64,000 bases of DNA, from positions 814,336-878,335 of the forward strand of contig NZ_SJPV01000001.1 of the NCBI RefSeq assembly GCF_007860135.1, in the 5' to 3' direction. Position numbers and translations under genes: made by a program. Origin of the DNA: Novipirellula artificiosorum. GTDB lineage: Bacteria; Planctomycetota; Planctomycetia; Pirellulales; Pirellulaceae. The notes beneath the pieces were generated by a model that was given only the letters and a program-made list of their open reading frames with translations, was not told the DNA's origin and searched no databases. Each line of letters starts with the position of its first letter. Position 1 is the first letter of the stretch. Shown piece by piece: positions 55,614 through 64,000 of this stretch.

Positions 55614-55910
55614 GGCTCATCCGACGGAAGCGCGCGGAACCCAGACTCGAGGTTTTTTGGAGGTTTGGCTCCGGTGTCCAATGATCTCTTAAGAAAGAGT
55701 CCCCAACGGACGGTCGTCCGCTGGGAACCGGTAGCACCCTTGGCGCACCGTCGACCGGGATATCCCTTGTCAAGTTGCACCTCTGCAGAGCTCCACTCCG
55801 TTTCTCCCGGCAACTGCACGATAACAAGTGAAAATAGCTCCTGCCAGCAATGATTGGACACCGGAGAGATGCCTCGAAAACCTCCTGCGCACGCTTCCGC
55901 CAGATGAGCC
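55614..55910. mobile_element. 297-bp MITE-like non-autonomous element, copy 2
   Basis: Same length, ends and orientation as copy 1 (12005-12301), with 11 substitutions and no indels. It is flanked by the 7-bp direct duplication TAAAACT at 55607-55613 and 55911-55917. The right terminal repeat has one more mismatch than in copy 1. The internal 30-base hairpin is at 55699-55728. It fills most of the 476-base gap between the coiled-coil gene and the membrane protein gene and sits 30 bases past the latter's stop. Confidence 0.9.
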
Positions 55911-55940
55911 TAAAACTCTGACGCCGGCGTAGCCGAAACG

Positions 55941-56372
55941 CTAGACATGGCGCGCTGTACGGCGAGCGAGAAAAAACATGGCGACAGGCAACAACAGCAA
56001 CGTACCGTAAACGATAGCCATCATTCTGTAGTCGGTGCCATTCGAGGTGTCGCCCTCGGCCAAAACAAAGACAATTCCAAATAGGGCGAAGGCCACGCCG
56101 AAGGCGAAGGGTTGCGTCTTGGCACGCCAAAGGCGATGGATCACAACGATGGAAATCGACGAAGAAAGAAAGAGGGTGAACGCCCAAAGCAGCATCGAGA
56201 AACGATGTCCCATGAGGCCATCGAGAGTCGAGACGAACAAAACCCAAAGCAGCAAAGTAAGCCCGATTGCTAGTGTGGCAGGCACGAGGGAAGCGAGGAA
56301 CCGTAGACGCGAATGAGGAGCTGCATCCGATGTCGGCGATGTCGGTGACTGATAGGGGTTTACCGTTTTCAT
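55941..56372 (-). CDS. Small membrane protein with NPYQSP N-terminal signature
   Basis: 143 residues. The N terminus MKTVNPYQSPTSPTSD carries the NPYQSP motif frequent at the start of planctomycete membrane proteins. Four hydrophobic helices follow (LVPATLAIGLTLLLWVLF, MLLWAFTLFLSSSISIVVI, PFAFGVAFALFGIVFVLA, MAIVYGTLLLLPVAMFFLA). No catalytic residues are seen and the role is unknown. The element copy 2 lies just downstream. Confidence 0.8.
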   Translation of the reverse strand: MKTVNPYQSPTSPTSDAAPHSRLRFLASLVPATLAIGLTLLLWVLFVSTLDGLMGHRFSMLLWAFTLFLSSSISIVVIHRLWRAKTQPFAFGVAFALFGIVFVLAEGDTSNGTDYRMMAIVYGTLLLLPVAMFFLARRTARHV

Positions 56373-57100
56373 TCAGATCGCTGTCAAGCTTCGGTCGGAC
56401 AATGAATCATTTTGCGTGGGTGAGACGGTCGCGTTGATTCTCCCATGGGATCTCAGGTAATTCTAACGAAAGACTGCACCATCGTGTGTCGGTGTAGCGA
56501 AGTTGCTTCGTTTGGCCGATGGTTACCATTATCGCTGGGTTAGCACGGACACGCTGTTTGGTATCCGGTGACGTTTGTTCGCAGAGTTTAATCGTGACCA
56601 GCAGTTGCGATTCAGCAACGGTGAGTGCATGCACCGTTGTGATAGCAAACAGGCTAGCGATGAGCGGAGCGGTACCGATGGCGATCCAACAGGAGTTAAC
56701 CACAGAGGACACGGAGAACACAGAGAAAGGCGAGCCAATGCCTCGGTGGACTCTGCGCTCTCAGTGGTTCAATATAGCCCTCACCCATTCGACGATAGAG
56801 ACCGGCGAGGGGATCGATTGAATCGACGTAGCCATGATCCAATCGGCTTGCCGATCACTTACCGTGGCAAAAAATTCTCAACGGCGCGTCGTGCGGCCGA
56901 CGGCGACTGCGGCGTCGCATCCAAGGTTTACCTAAACGTCTAGCAGCTTCTCGGAACTTTATCCGCATTCAGCCTGAGTGTTATGTCAAAGCAGCAATAC
57001 TCGATAAAGAGCCTGTGCCTAACAGTTACCCAGGCGGGATTCACACCCGCTAATCTTCAAACCAATTCCAGTCCGCATCGTACACGCGTTGGGATTTGAC
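56373..57100. other. Gene-poor accessory stretch
   Basis: 728 bases with no convincing gene. Open frames on both strands exist (for example minus 56407-56721, which begins inside the repeat at 56697-56771) but lack domains and overlap each other. It contains one dispersed-type repeat and otherwise looks like decayed or regulatory sequence. Confidence 0.5.
56697..56771. repeat. ACCACAGAGGACAC-type dispersed repeat
   Basis: AACCACAGAGGACACGGAGA at the left and CTCTGCGCTCTCAGTGGTT at the right form imperfect inverted arms around a short spacer. This sequence type is familiar as a dispersed palindromic repeat in many environmental bacterial genomes, including planctomycetes; that comparison is from memory. 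Confidence 0.55.
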
Positions 57101-57997
57101 CTATTGCGTGCGTTTGTGTTCCATGCCTTTGATCCTCAAGTGTGCATTTAGGAATGCAACGATCTCTTGGTATTTTTCACGGTTGGCCGTCAGCAAATCA
57201 TTGTGAGCCACACCCTCGAAGACGACAAGCTGTTTCGGTTCACGGGCAGCATCGAAAAGCCGTTGAGTTTCTGACAGTGTCGTGTGAGCGTCACAGTCTC
57301 CACCGGCAACGAGAATTGGACACCCCGCATTCTCAATATGATCAATGGGGCGCAGTTGCGACGGCAAAACACCCAGCCGAGGGTTCAACTGAACAAGCAG
57401 AGCGGGAGTAAGGAAATAGCTTAACGCACCCAGCCGCATCGACACACGGTTGTGCACTGCCTCGCTAATCGTTGGATAGACCGACTCCAGGACTAAGGCG
57501 TCAAGATCGAGGGGAGATGCCAAGAGAGCCGCAGCGCCACCAAGAGAACACCCAATCAGACCAATTCGGTGATTTGGATTCCTGCTACGCGCAAACGCCA
57601 CTGCCGCCACTGCATCGAGCCGTTCGCGATATCCTGCGGTAATGTTGTCGCCGAGAGACTCACCATGTCCCTGGAGGTCAATCAGTAGCGTCGCGTAGCC
57701 GACGTCGTGGAGCAACATGGCACGGCCCAACATTGACCGTCGGTCGCCACGAATAGGGTGAAGCAATATCACTGTAGCCGTCGCGTTTTCACAAGGAACG
57801 AACCAAGCCGCTAGTGACGAACCAGAACCGGAAGGAATGGTCGTGGATTCGATTCGATACCCACTGGGAGGAGGCCCGACCGCGTGATTCGAAGGCGCAA
57901 CGAGAGCACCGGCGACGAACCATACCGTGCCAGCGAACGCTATCCCTGAAATCGCACAAACGACAAACAGCAGTTGTCGGATTCGTTGCCGATTCAT
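57101..57997 (-). CDS. Membrane-anchored alpha/beta hydrolase
   Basis: 298 residues from the ATG at 57997; a GTG four codons upstream is an alternative. An N-terminal anchor or uncleaved signal (LLFVVCAISGIAFAGTVWFV) precedes a serine hydrolase core. ATVILLHPIRGDRRSM has the HP oxyanion turn, TLLIDLQGHGESLG the following strand, and GLIGCSLGGAAALL the nucleophile elbow. GGDCDAHT carries the Asp and FEGVAHNDLL the His, so the triad is complete. The substrate is unknown; the set resembles the BAAT/dienelactone-hydrolase-like and bem46-type esterases. It lies on the same strand as the sulfatase gene. Confidence 0.85.
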   Translation of the reverse strand: MNRQRIRQLLFVVCAISGIAFAGTVWFVAGALVAPSNHAVGPPPSGYRIESTTIPSGSGSSLAAWFVPCENATATVILLHPIRGDRRSMLGRAMLLHDVGYATLLIDLQGHGESLGDNITAGYRERLDAVAAVAFARSRNPNHRIGLIGCSLGGAAALLASPLDLDALVLESVYPTISEAVHNRVSMRLGALSYFLTPALLVQLNPRLGVLPSQLRPIDHIENAGCPILVAGGDCDAHTTLSETQRLFDAAREPKQLVVFEGVAHNDLLTANREKYQEIVAFLNAHLRIKGMEHKRTQ

Positions 57998-58266
57998 TGG
58001 GCGGGTCACAGAACGGTACCGACGTGGAGCATGTGGCTTGACACCTTTTGATCGAGCATCCCGTCAGATAGGAAATCCAACGGCCAGGGGCGTGACGATG
58101 AGTCTAGCAGTGAGCCATCGGCCGATCAATCATTTTTTCGTTGCGTGGATGCTATGAAGCACCGTGCAATGCCGAACGGAAGCGACAGTAATATGACGCG
58201 TCCTATTCATAGGATTCGGATCTTGATTGACGCCGACTCCGTGCCGTCATGGGCTTCGCAAAAAGG

Positions 58267-59745
58267 TTAGGGATCCTGCTGTGGCACAAACCAATCAGGT
58301 GTGCCGAACCAGTCATGCATTTCTTTTTCAAACGGAGCGACCACCTGTTGCGGTTCTGGAAACTCGCCCTGGTCCTGAGTTTCGACGATCCACACCGCCA
58401 GTGCGGCCCTCATCCGAAGCAGCGTCTCTCGATGTTCCGGCTTCGGCGAATCGGCTAAGTTGTGAATTTCATGAGGATCATGGACCGTGTCAAAAAGCTG
58501 CTCTTCTGCAACGCGCGGCGACATCAACTCCGCTGCGGGCCCTTGCAATTTCCCCGCCGCCATCAGCTCACGCATCAACGGCTTGATCGGAAAACATTTC
58601 TCTTTGTAGCGGTTCAATGATGTAAAGTGGCGATCGGGATAGTAGTTGCGGATGTAGTGGTAACGCTTGCCTCGCACGCTACGGATCCGGTTCACTGTTT
58701 CGTCGATACGGTCACGTGCTGAAAAAGCATACTGCCGTTCGGGACCAACCGCGTCACCCAGGAAAGCACGCCCCTGCATTCCCAGCGGACGGTCGATACC
58801 CGCAAAGCCAAGCGTCGTCGGGGTCACGTCAATCAGACTGATGACTTGATTGCTAACCGTCCCAGGTTTGTAGTTTGCGGGTGCCGGAAAGTCTTTGGGC
58901 CAATACACGATCATCGGCACATGCAAGCCCGTGTCGTAGCACCAGTGAATGCCACGAGGTTCGATGCGGCCGTTGTCTCCAAAGAACAGGATCACCGTGT
59001 TGTCCGCCAGTCCATCCTCGGCTAACTGGTCCAAGATTCGTCCAATGGTCTTGTCCATTCCCGAAATGGAGTTCAAGTAGCGTGCCCACTCCTTCCTCAC
59101 CAGCGGATGGTCAGGGTAATAGGGTGGCGGTGTCACGTTGTCTTCCGTGGCGATCTGCTCGTGCGTTCGCTCACCCTTCCATTCGACGCGAGGCTGCTGC
59201 CATGTCTGACGATCATAGATGTCGTACTCGGCCTCGAGAGTATTCACCTGAGCGAAGAACGGTTGGTGCTCCTTCAGATCTTCCCATCGGTTCGAATCGT
59301 AGAGCGGCCCTTCGTTGACAAAGTTCAAGTCCAACTTCCCAGAGCCTACTTCCTGGTCTCCCACCGTCTTGATGTTTGCCGTGAAATACCCCGCCTGCTT
59401 CAGGCGGTGCGTGATTGGACGCACTCCTTCCGGCAATCGATATCCATCATCGCGATGTGACCGCATGTTGTGGGTGTCGGTCGTCGTTTGATACATACCG
59501 ACAAAGAACGCGCTGCGGCTAGGCGCACAAACCGGTGAGGTGGAAAACACATGCGTGTACCGCATTCCCCTTTCCGCCAGGCGATCGAGCACCGGCGTTT
59601 GGACATTCCTGGCGCCATAGCAGCCCAAATCGAGCTTCAGGTTCTCGCCGACAATCCAAAGGATATTCGGCTGAGCAGCGGCGGAAAAACCGGAAATCGA
59701 AAGGGGCGTCATTGCCAGAATGGACGCAAGCAGCCAATTTTTCAT
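58267..59745 (-). CDS. Secreted formylglycine-dependent sulfatase
   Basis: 492 residues from the ATG at 59745, which has GAGAGAG upstream and opens a signal peptide (LLASILAMTPLSISGFSAAA). SPVCAPSRSAF contains Cys73, the CxPSR residue that is converted to formylglycine. The metal-binding start reads NILWIVGENLKLDLGCYG, where the usual Asp pair is ENL, a variation often seen in this family. FFGDNGRIEPRG and HVPMIVYWPKD carry later metal and sulfate contacts. Planctomycetes encode many such enzymes for sulfated algal glycans; the substrate here is not known. It is divergent from the GH2 gene with 210 bases between starts, so they could be regulated together. Confidence 0.93.
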   Translation of the reverse strand: MKNWLLASILAMTPLSISGFSAAAQPNILWIVGENLKLDLGCYGARNVQTPVLDRLAERGMRYTHVFSTSPVCAPSRSAFFVGMYQTTTDTHNMRSHRDDGYRLPEGVRPITHRLKQAGYFTANIKTVGDQEVGSGKLDLNFVNEGPLYDSNRWEDLKEHQPFFAQVNTLEAEYDIYDRQTWQQPRVEWKGERTHEQIATEDNVTPPPYYPDHPLVRKEWARYLNSISGMDKTIGRILDQLAEDGLADNTVILFFGDNGRIEPRGIHWCYDTGLHVPMIVYWPKDFPAPANYKPGTVSNQVISLIDVTPTTLGFAGIDRPLGMQGRAFLGDAVGPERQYAFSARDRIDETVNRIRSVRGKRYHYIRNYYPDRHFTSLNRYKEKCFPIKPLMRELMAAGKLQGPAAELMSPRVAEEQLFDTVHDPHEIHNLADSPKPEHRETLLRMRAALAVWIVETQDQGEFPEPQQVVAPFEKEMHDWFGTPDWFVPQQDP

Positions 59746-59861
59746 GTCTCTCTCTCTCAGAATGCCCCAAGAACGTGAGGGGTGAATGGATTTGGGTCCG
59801 CAGCGAGCCGGAGCACGAAGTCGCCCCCGGTCACGATACGAGCGAACACTCAAGCATCATG

Positions 59862-59867
59862 TATAAT
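59862..59867 (+). promoter_or_regulatory. Possible -10 box for the GH2 gene
   Basis: A perfect TATAAT lies 89 bases ahead of the GH2 ATG in the divergent sulfatase-GH2 spacer. No good -35 is found at 16-18 bases upstream, so this is a weak call. Confidence 0.3.
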
Positions 59868-59955
59868 GCAGCCGTGCCGTTTGAAGAAGACATCCACGTC
59901 CCACCCCAATGGCCTCCGCTAACTCTCCCACCTCCTCCCGCCCCCAAAAGCAAGC

Positions 59956-62900
59956 ATGTTACGGCGCACCCCTGCCCTTTTCGTTATCGGTTTGATGCTA
60001 TGGAGTCCCACGACGTCACAGGGACAAGCCACCCCAAACGCTTATCGATGGATCGAAGGCGAAACGGGTAATGCCAATGGGGAAGTGAATGTGACCGGCT
60101 GGGGCAACACCGAGTTTCTGTCGGAGGGCCAGTGGTTGCATTGCAGTATCGCTCCGAACGAAGTGGACAAGCAAGTCGCCGATGAGGGACTGCTGATTCA
60201 GTATCCCTTCGAGGTAACCGACGAAGCAACGTACCAAATTTGGAGCCGGATCGGGTTCGAGTTTGCCAGATCACCCTTTGATTGGCGAATCGACGATGGC
60301 GAGTTCCAGCGAATCGAAGCGGACGAACTGACGTCCGATTTGATGGAGATCGATTTTTGGTGTGAAGTCGCATGGCTGCAGTTAGGCGAGCAGTCGCTTA
60401 CCAAGGGGAAGCACCGCCTCGAGTTTCGTTTGCCAAAAACGCAAGACGAACAGGGCAAGCGGCAACGAATCCTGTTCGCGTTGGATGCCGTTTGCATCAC
60501 CGCCGAGAATTTTTCGCCGAACTCAAAATACAAGCCTGACGAAGAGAGCTGTGATGACCGCGATCGACGGGCCAGCAAACACGTTTTCAAATTCGAAGAA
60601 GGTTCGCAGCCAGGCCAGCGAGTTTCGTTGTCGCTCAAGGGGCTTTGGGAAGTTTGCCGCGATGACGAACAGCTGCCGGGACCGGTTGCCGCGCCGATCG
60701 ACTCGTTACCGACCACAACGCACTTCAAAGCGATCGAGGTCCCCGGCGACAAGAACCAACTTCGTCCCGATCTGCGGTTCGCTCATCGACTCTGGTACCG
60801 AACGCGCGTCGCGGTGCCGAAGTCCATGGCTGGCCGATCGTTCTTTTTGGACTTTCCGCAAAACAATCTGAACACCACCGTTTATGTCAATGGAGAGCGA
60901 TGTGGATTTGAAAAGAACCCGTTTGTGCATTTTCAAATCGATGTATCGAAAGCCATTCGCGTCGGCGACGTGAACGAAATTTGGGTCGGTATTCGTGATG
61001 CATACTACGGTCGTTCAGCAGATCCCAAGCGCCCCATGAAGCTGAGAAAAACGTTCAACCTTCCACCAAAATTCCTCAGCGATGGCTTTCAAGAACTTGA
61101 TTATCCGATTTGGAATTGCCCGCAATCAGGCATCTTGAGCACACCTTCGCTGATCGCCGCTGGCGGAAACGTCTACACAGCGGACGTTTTTGTCAAACCC
61201 TCCGTCGCCAAGAAACGACTGGATTGCGAAGTGACCCTTCACAATCCCTCGGAACAAGACTTTGCCGGCCAGATACGCGTCGATGCAATCGAGGATCAAA
61301 CCGGTCACGTTGCGCATTCATTTGCTCCGCAGCCCGTCAACGTGCAAGCTGGAAACACCTTAACCCATGATCTGTCGAGCGATTGGGAAAACCCGGAATT
61401 GTGGTGGCCCGATTCGCCGCATTTGTACCGGTTGCGAGTGACGCTGGAAGCCGAGGGCCATCCCGTGGACGTGTCCGAAACACGTTTCGGATTCCGAGAA
61501 TGGCTGCGAGCGGGAACCCAGTTCACACTCAACGGCGTTGTCTGGCACATGTGGGCCGATTTGGTTGGCGAAAAAAGCAACCCGGACGCTTGGCTGGAAG
61601 CTTACCACCGAACCCACCAACGCACGATGCGCATGTCGACGGCCGGCCAAGCATCCCATGACGCACGATGGATGGGAATGGAGCCGCACAAAGCACTGGA
61701 TTTCTTTGACCAAAACGGTGTTGTCGTTCGTCGTAACACCACGCTCGACGGCGAAAAGATCGGCAGCGCGTTCAGCGAAAAAGATGCGGAAACGATCAAG
61801 CAACAGAACGGCGTCGATATCAAACTGGCGCTGATGGAGAATTGGCGTGACCAATGCGTTGCCCAGGTCAAGGGTGAACGCAATCACCCGTCGATCCAGA
61901 TCTGGACGATCGAAAACGAATTTGCGTACATCAATCTGATCAATTTGCTCGGCAATTCGCCCCGAATGGACCTTTACGAACAATTGATCACCAAGACACA
62001 CGACGCGGTGATGGCCGTCGATCCGACTCGTAGCGTGATGATCGACGGTGGTGGAGCGACCAAGGAGAACACGCTCGGCGTTCATGGCGATCACTATGTC
62101 GCCACGCTTGACAATCGTTATCCTGACTTGGCCTACCAACCGTTTGTCGAGGGCGGCGGGCGCGGGCGTTGGAAATGGGACCAAATGCGCCCCCGCTTCA
62201 TCGGCGAGGATTGGTATGCGAACGGTATCAATCCGGCCGACTACGCGACCTGGGGGGGTGAAGTTGCGTTCCAGGGCAAAGCGGCGACCAAGGACGCGGT
62301 GGCGTTGATCTATCGCATGCTCAACGAAGGCTACCGCTGGGGTGGCCACTATGCCGCGTGGCATTTCTGGCTCGGAAACGACGGCGGAGAGGCACAATGG
62401 GGATCGAACGTCCCGCGAGCAGCCTTCGTTCGCCAATGGGATTGGACGTTCGGTTCCAATCAAAAGGTGAATCGCACCTTCGGTCTCTTTAACGACACGC
62501 AGTATGCCGACCCCATCACGTTCACTCGGCAGTTGCTGATGGATGGAGTCGACGTCGCTGCAAAATCCTCGACGCATCATGTTGCTCCTGGGACGGCCGA
62601 AAAATTTGACGACACACTCACGATACCGAAAGTAACCCAGCGTCAGGAAGCGAAGTTGCAACTGGCGTTGACGGTTGACGACAAGCTTGTGTTTCAGGAC
62701 ACCAAGGCCGTTTCCATTTTGCCCACGGTCAGCGCCGAGGGAATCGAACCTGGGATGCTGGCCGTTTGGGATCCCGGTGGAGAAACAACCGAGTTTCTTC
62801 GTGGGGTTGGTGTCGATTTCTTGGCGATGGATTCGTTTGACCAGATGCCTGACGAAGTCAAAGTCCTGCTAATCGGACGAGATGCCATCGACGAATCCGA

Positions 62901-64000
62901 CTGCACGTCAACGAAGCTTTCTGTACTCGCAGCGCGAGGTCACGCGGTGGTGGTCTTGGATCAATCACATCCGCTGAAGTACCAAGCCATCCCCGCCGAA
63001 ATGAAACTCGCACCGGCGACGAAACTAGATTCGTTCGACAACGAGATCGTCACCCACAACGGTACGACCGCGTTCATCGAAGTCGCGACGCATCCAGCCC
63101 TGGCAGGTCTCCTCGACAAAGACTTCTTCACCTGGGGCCCCGACCATCTGGTATTCCGAAATGCCTACCTGAAACCAACTCGTGGTGCCAAGAGCTTGAT
63201 CCAGTGCGGCCCGCGATTGGAATACAGCGCTTTAGTGGAATTACCGGTCGGTCAGGGCGTGATGTTCTTGAGTCAATTGGATGCTGGCTCGAAGCTGAAA
63301 CACAATGTTGTCGCGCAGCACGTGGTGATGAACCTCCTTCGTGCAGCAAGAGACTATCGATTGGAGTACGCAGAGGTTGCGTCTGCGATTGCCGACGAGG
63401 GCTTGTCGGAAGCTGTCGCAGCGATTGGGCTGCAGCATGCAAATGTGGCCGATGCCCAAGCCGCGATTTCCGACCCGCAGAAGAAGATTGCCCTTGTTTC
63501 GGCGACCCCTGAATCACTCAAACAACTCGCGGCCCACCCTGAAGCTTTGAAGTCGTTTTGGACATCCGGAGGCACCATCGTTTTGTGTGGGCTCACGCCC
63601 GAGGGTCTCAAGGATTTCAATCGCATCGTCGGTGTCGAACACCAAATTCGCCCGTTCGTCTGCGAACGCGTCACGTTTCCAACCGTTCGCCATCCGCTGA
63701 CCTCCGGGATCACCAGCGGGGACATCGTGATGCTCTCGGGCAAACGCGTTTTCGGCTGGACCAAAGATGAATACCTCTCCTCGGACGTTTTTTCCTACGT
63801 GGTTGATTTGGATGAACTCTCCTCCTTCGCCAAAAGCAACTTCTTCGCAATGGACAAAATCACCAACGGCTTTGTTGGGGCAGATGGGTGGCCTCAAATC
63901 ATTGATTTCGAGTACCCCAAAGACGGATCCCCTTACGAATTCCGCATGGATTTGGGCCAATCGGAAACGGTGGTCAGCTACACGCACGATCCATCATTGA
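59956..64000 (+). CDS. Secreted GH2-type glycoside hydrolase, 3' end cut by window edge
   Basis: Open from ATG 59956 to the window end (1348 codons) with no stop. A signal peptide (LFVIGLMLWSPTTSQG) is followed by a carbohydrate-binding-type beta domain (YRWIEGETGNANGEV). Then come the GH2 sugar-binding domain (HRLWYRTRVAVPKSM, VYVNGERCGFEKNPFVHF), the immunoglobulin-like domain (DVFVKPSVAKKRLDCEVTLH) and the barrel. In the barrel, HPSIQIWTIENEF carries the likely acid/base Glu and RPRFIGEDWY the likely nucleophile Glu. The C-terminal part has further beta-sandwich and Rossmann-like segments (VVVLDQSHP, IVLCGLTPEG). The specific activity (beta-galactosidase, mannosidase or other) is unknown. 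Total length exceeds ordinary GH2 enzymes. Confidence 0.85.
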   Translation, partial: MLRRTPALFVIGLMLWSPTTSQGQATPNAYRWIEGETGNANGEVNVTGWGNTEFLSEGQWLHCSIAPNEVDKQVADEGLLIQYPFEVTDEATYQIWSRIGFEFARSPFDWRIDDGEFQRIEADELTSDLMEIDFWCEVAWLQLGEQSLTKGKHRLEFRLPKTQDEQGKRQRILFALDAVCITAENFSPNSKYKPDEESCDDRDRRASKHVFKFEEGSQPGQRVSLSLKGLWEVCRDDEQLPGPVAAPIDSLPTTTHFKAIEVPGDKNQLRPDLRFAHRLWYRTRVAVPKSMAGRSFFLDFPQNNLNTTVYVNGERCGFEKNPFVHFQIDVSKAIRVGDVNEIWVGIRDAYYGRSADPKRPMKLRKTFNLPPKFLSDGFQELDYPIWNCPQSGILSTPSLIAAGGNVYTADVFVKPSVAKKRLDCEVTLHNPSEQDFAGQIRVDAIEDQTGHVAHSFAPQPVNVQAGNTLTHDLSSDWENPELWWPDSPHLYRLRVTLEAEGHPVDVSETRFGFREWLRAGTQFTLNGVVWHMWADLVGEKSNPDAWLEAYHRTHQRTMRMSTAGQASHDARWMGMEPHKALDFFDQNGVVVRRNTTLDGEKIGSAFSEKDAETIKQQNGVDIKLALMENWRDQCVAQVKGERNHPSIQIWTIENEFAYINLINLLGNSPRMDLYEQLITKTHDAVMAVDPTRSVMIDGGGATKENTLGVHGDHYVATLDNRYPDLAYQPFVEGGGRGRWKWDQMRPRFIGEDWYANGINPADYATWGGEVAFQGKAATKDAVALIYRMLNEGYRWGGHYAAWHFWLGNDGGEAQWGSNVPRAAFVRQWDWTFGSNQKVNRTFGLFNDTQYADPITFTRQLLMDGVDVAAKSSTHHVAPGTAEKFDDTLTIPKVTQRQEAKLQLALTVDDKLVFQDTKAVSILPTVSAEGIEPGMLAVWDPGGETTEFLRGVGVDFLAMDSFDQMPDEVKVLLIGRDAIDESDCTSTKLSVLAARGHAVVVLDQSHPLKYQAIPAEMKLAPATKLDSFDNEIVTHNGTTAFIEVATHPALAGLLDKDFFTWGPDHLVFRNAYLKPTRGAKSLIQCGPRLEYSALVELPVGQGVMFLSQLDAGSKLKHNVVAQHVVMNLLRAARDYRLEYAEVASAIADEGLSEAVAAIGLQHANVADAQAAISDPQKKIALVSATPESLKQLAAHPEALKSFWTSGGTIVLCGLTPEGLKDFNRIVGVEHQIRPFVCERVTFPTVRHPLTSGITSGDIVMLSGKRVFGWTKDEYLSSDVFSYVVDLDELSSFAKSNFFAMDKITNGFVGADGWPQIIDFEYPKDGSPYEFRMDLGQSETVVSYTHDPSL

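Noticed and set aside
55522..56247. A 241-codon minus-strand frame spanning the 297-bp element and the small membrane protein gene.
   Set aside because: It runs through the element and a shifted phase of the real gene; it is an artefact of the insertion.
56407..56721. A 104-codon minus-strand frame with a hydrophobic N terminus resembling a signal peptide.
   Set aside because: Its start lies inside the dispersed repeat at 56697-56771 and there is no ribosome site or domain; probably fortuitous.

Overview
The window looks like a chromosomal segment of a planctomycete, most likely a Rhodopirellula/Rubripirellula-like member of the Pirellulaceae. The signs are a formylglycine sulfatase beside large secreted glycoside hydrolases, DUF1080 and right-handed beta-helix proteins, an ECF-type sigma factor fused in an operon to a Ser/Thr kinase, a second membrane kinase with a repeat-rich tail, a small membrane protein with the N-terminal NPYQSP signature, and several short palindromic repeats. 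No rRNA, phage, plasmid origin or CRISPR array was seen. Assignment to a genus is inference.

Layout. 0-6 kb: gpmI (cut by the left edge), a phosphoglucose-isomerase-like protein that appears to have lost its active site, trpA, and the fused 23S rRNA methyltransferase rlmKL with a pentapeptide-repeat linker. 6-11.8 kb: three secreted carbohydrate-active proteins on the + strand (GH27-type alpha-galactosidase and two beta-helix proteins). 11.8-12.8 kb: a decayed IS4-family transposase broken by a 297-bp non-autonomous element (MITE-like) with 8-bp target duplication and truncated by a short palindromic repeat. 12.8-28.5 kb: a Cys-rich secreted protein, glnD-glnB, a cobalamin adenosyltransferase, a Nudix hydrolase, a membrane Ser/Thr kinase, a coiled-coil protein, a transglutaminase-fold lipoprotein with Ser in place of the catalytic Cys, a three-gene ExbB/ExbD-like operon with a long coiled coil, an FMN reductase and nadD. 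28.7-43.7 kb: priA, a large secreted esterase, a dihydroorotase, the DUF1080-sigma-kinase operon, secDF-yajC, a DegT-type aminotransferase and a DUF6580-like membrane protein. 44-52.6 kb: a TolC-family lipoprotein, a four-CBS protein, a zinc-ribbon coiled-coil protein, coaE, rho (with a C-rich, G-poor leader), ribH, nusB, an MBL-fold hydrolase and tRNA-Leu(CAG). 52.8-64 kb: accessory region with a serpin, a secreted coiled-coil protein, a second copy of the 297-bp element, a small membrane protein, an alpha/beta hydrolase, a sulfatase and a GH2-type enzyme cut by the right edge.

Most of the window is housekeeping (glycolysis, nitrogen signalling, NAD/CoA/riboflavin synthesis, replication restart, protein export, transcription termination). 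The parts deserving a second look are the 297-bp element pair with TIRs, target duplications and compensatory hairpin changes; the ExbB/ExbD-like coiled-coil operon; the apparent pseudoenzymes (PGI-like and transglutaminase-like); the bacterial serpin; and the possible Rho-autoregulatory leader. All calls come from reading the sequence by eye; no database search was run.
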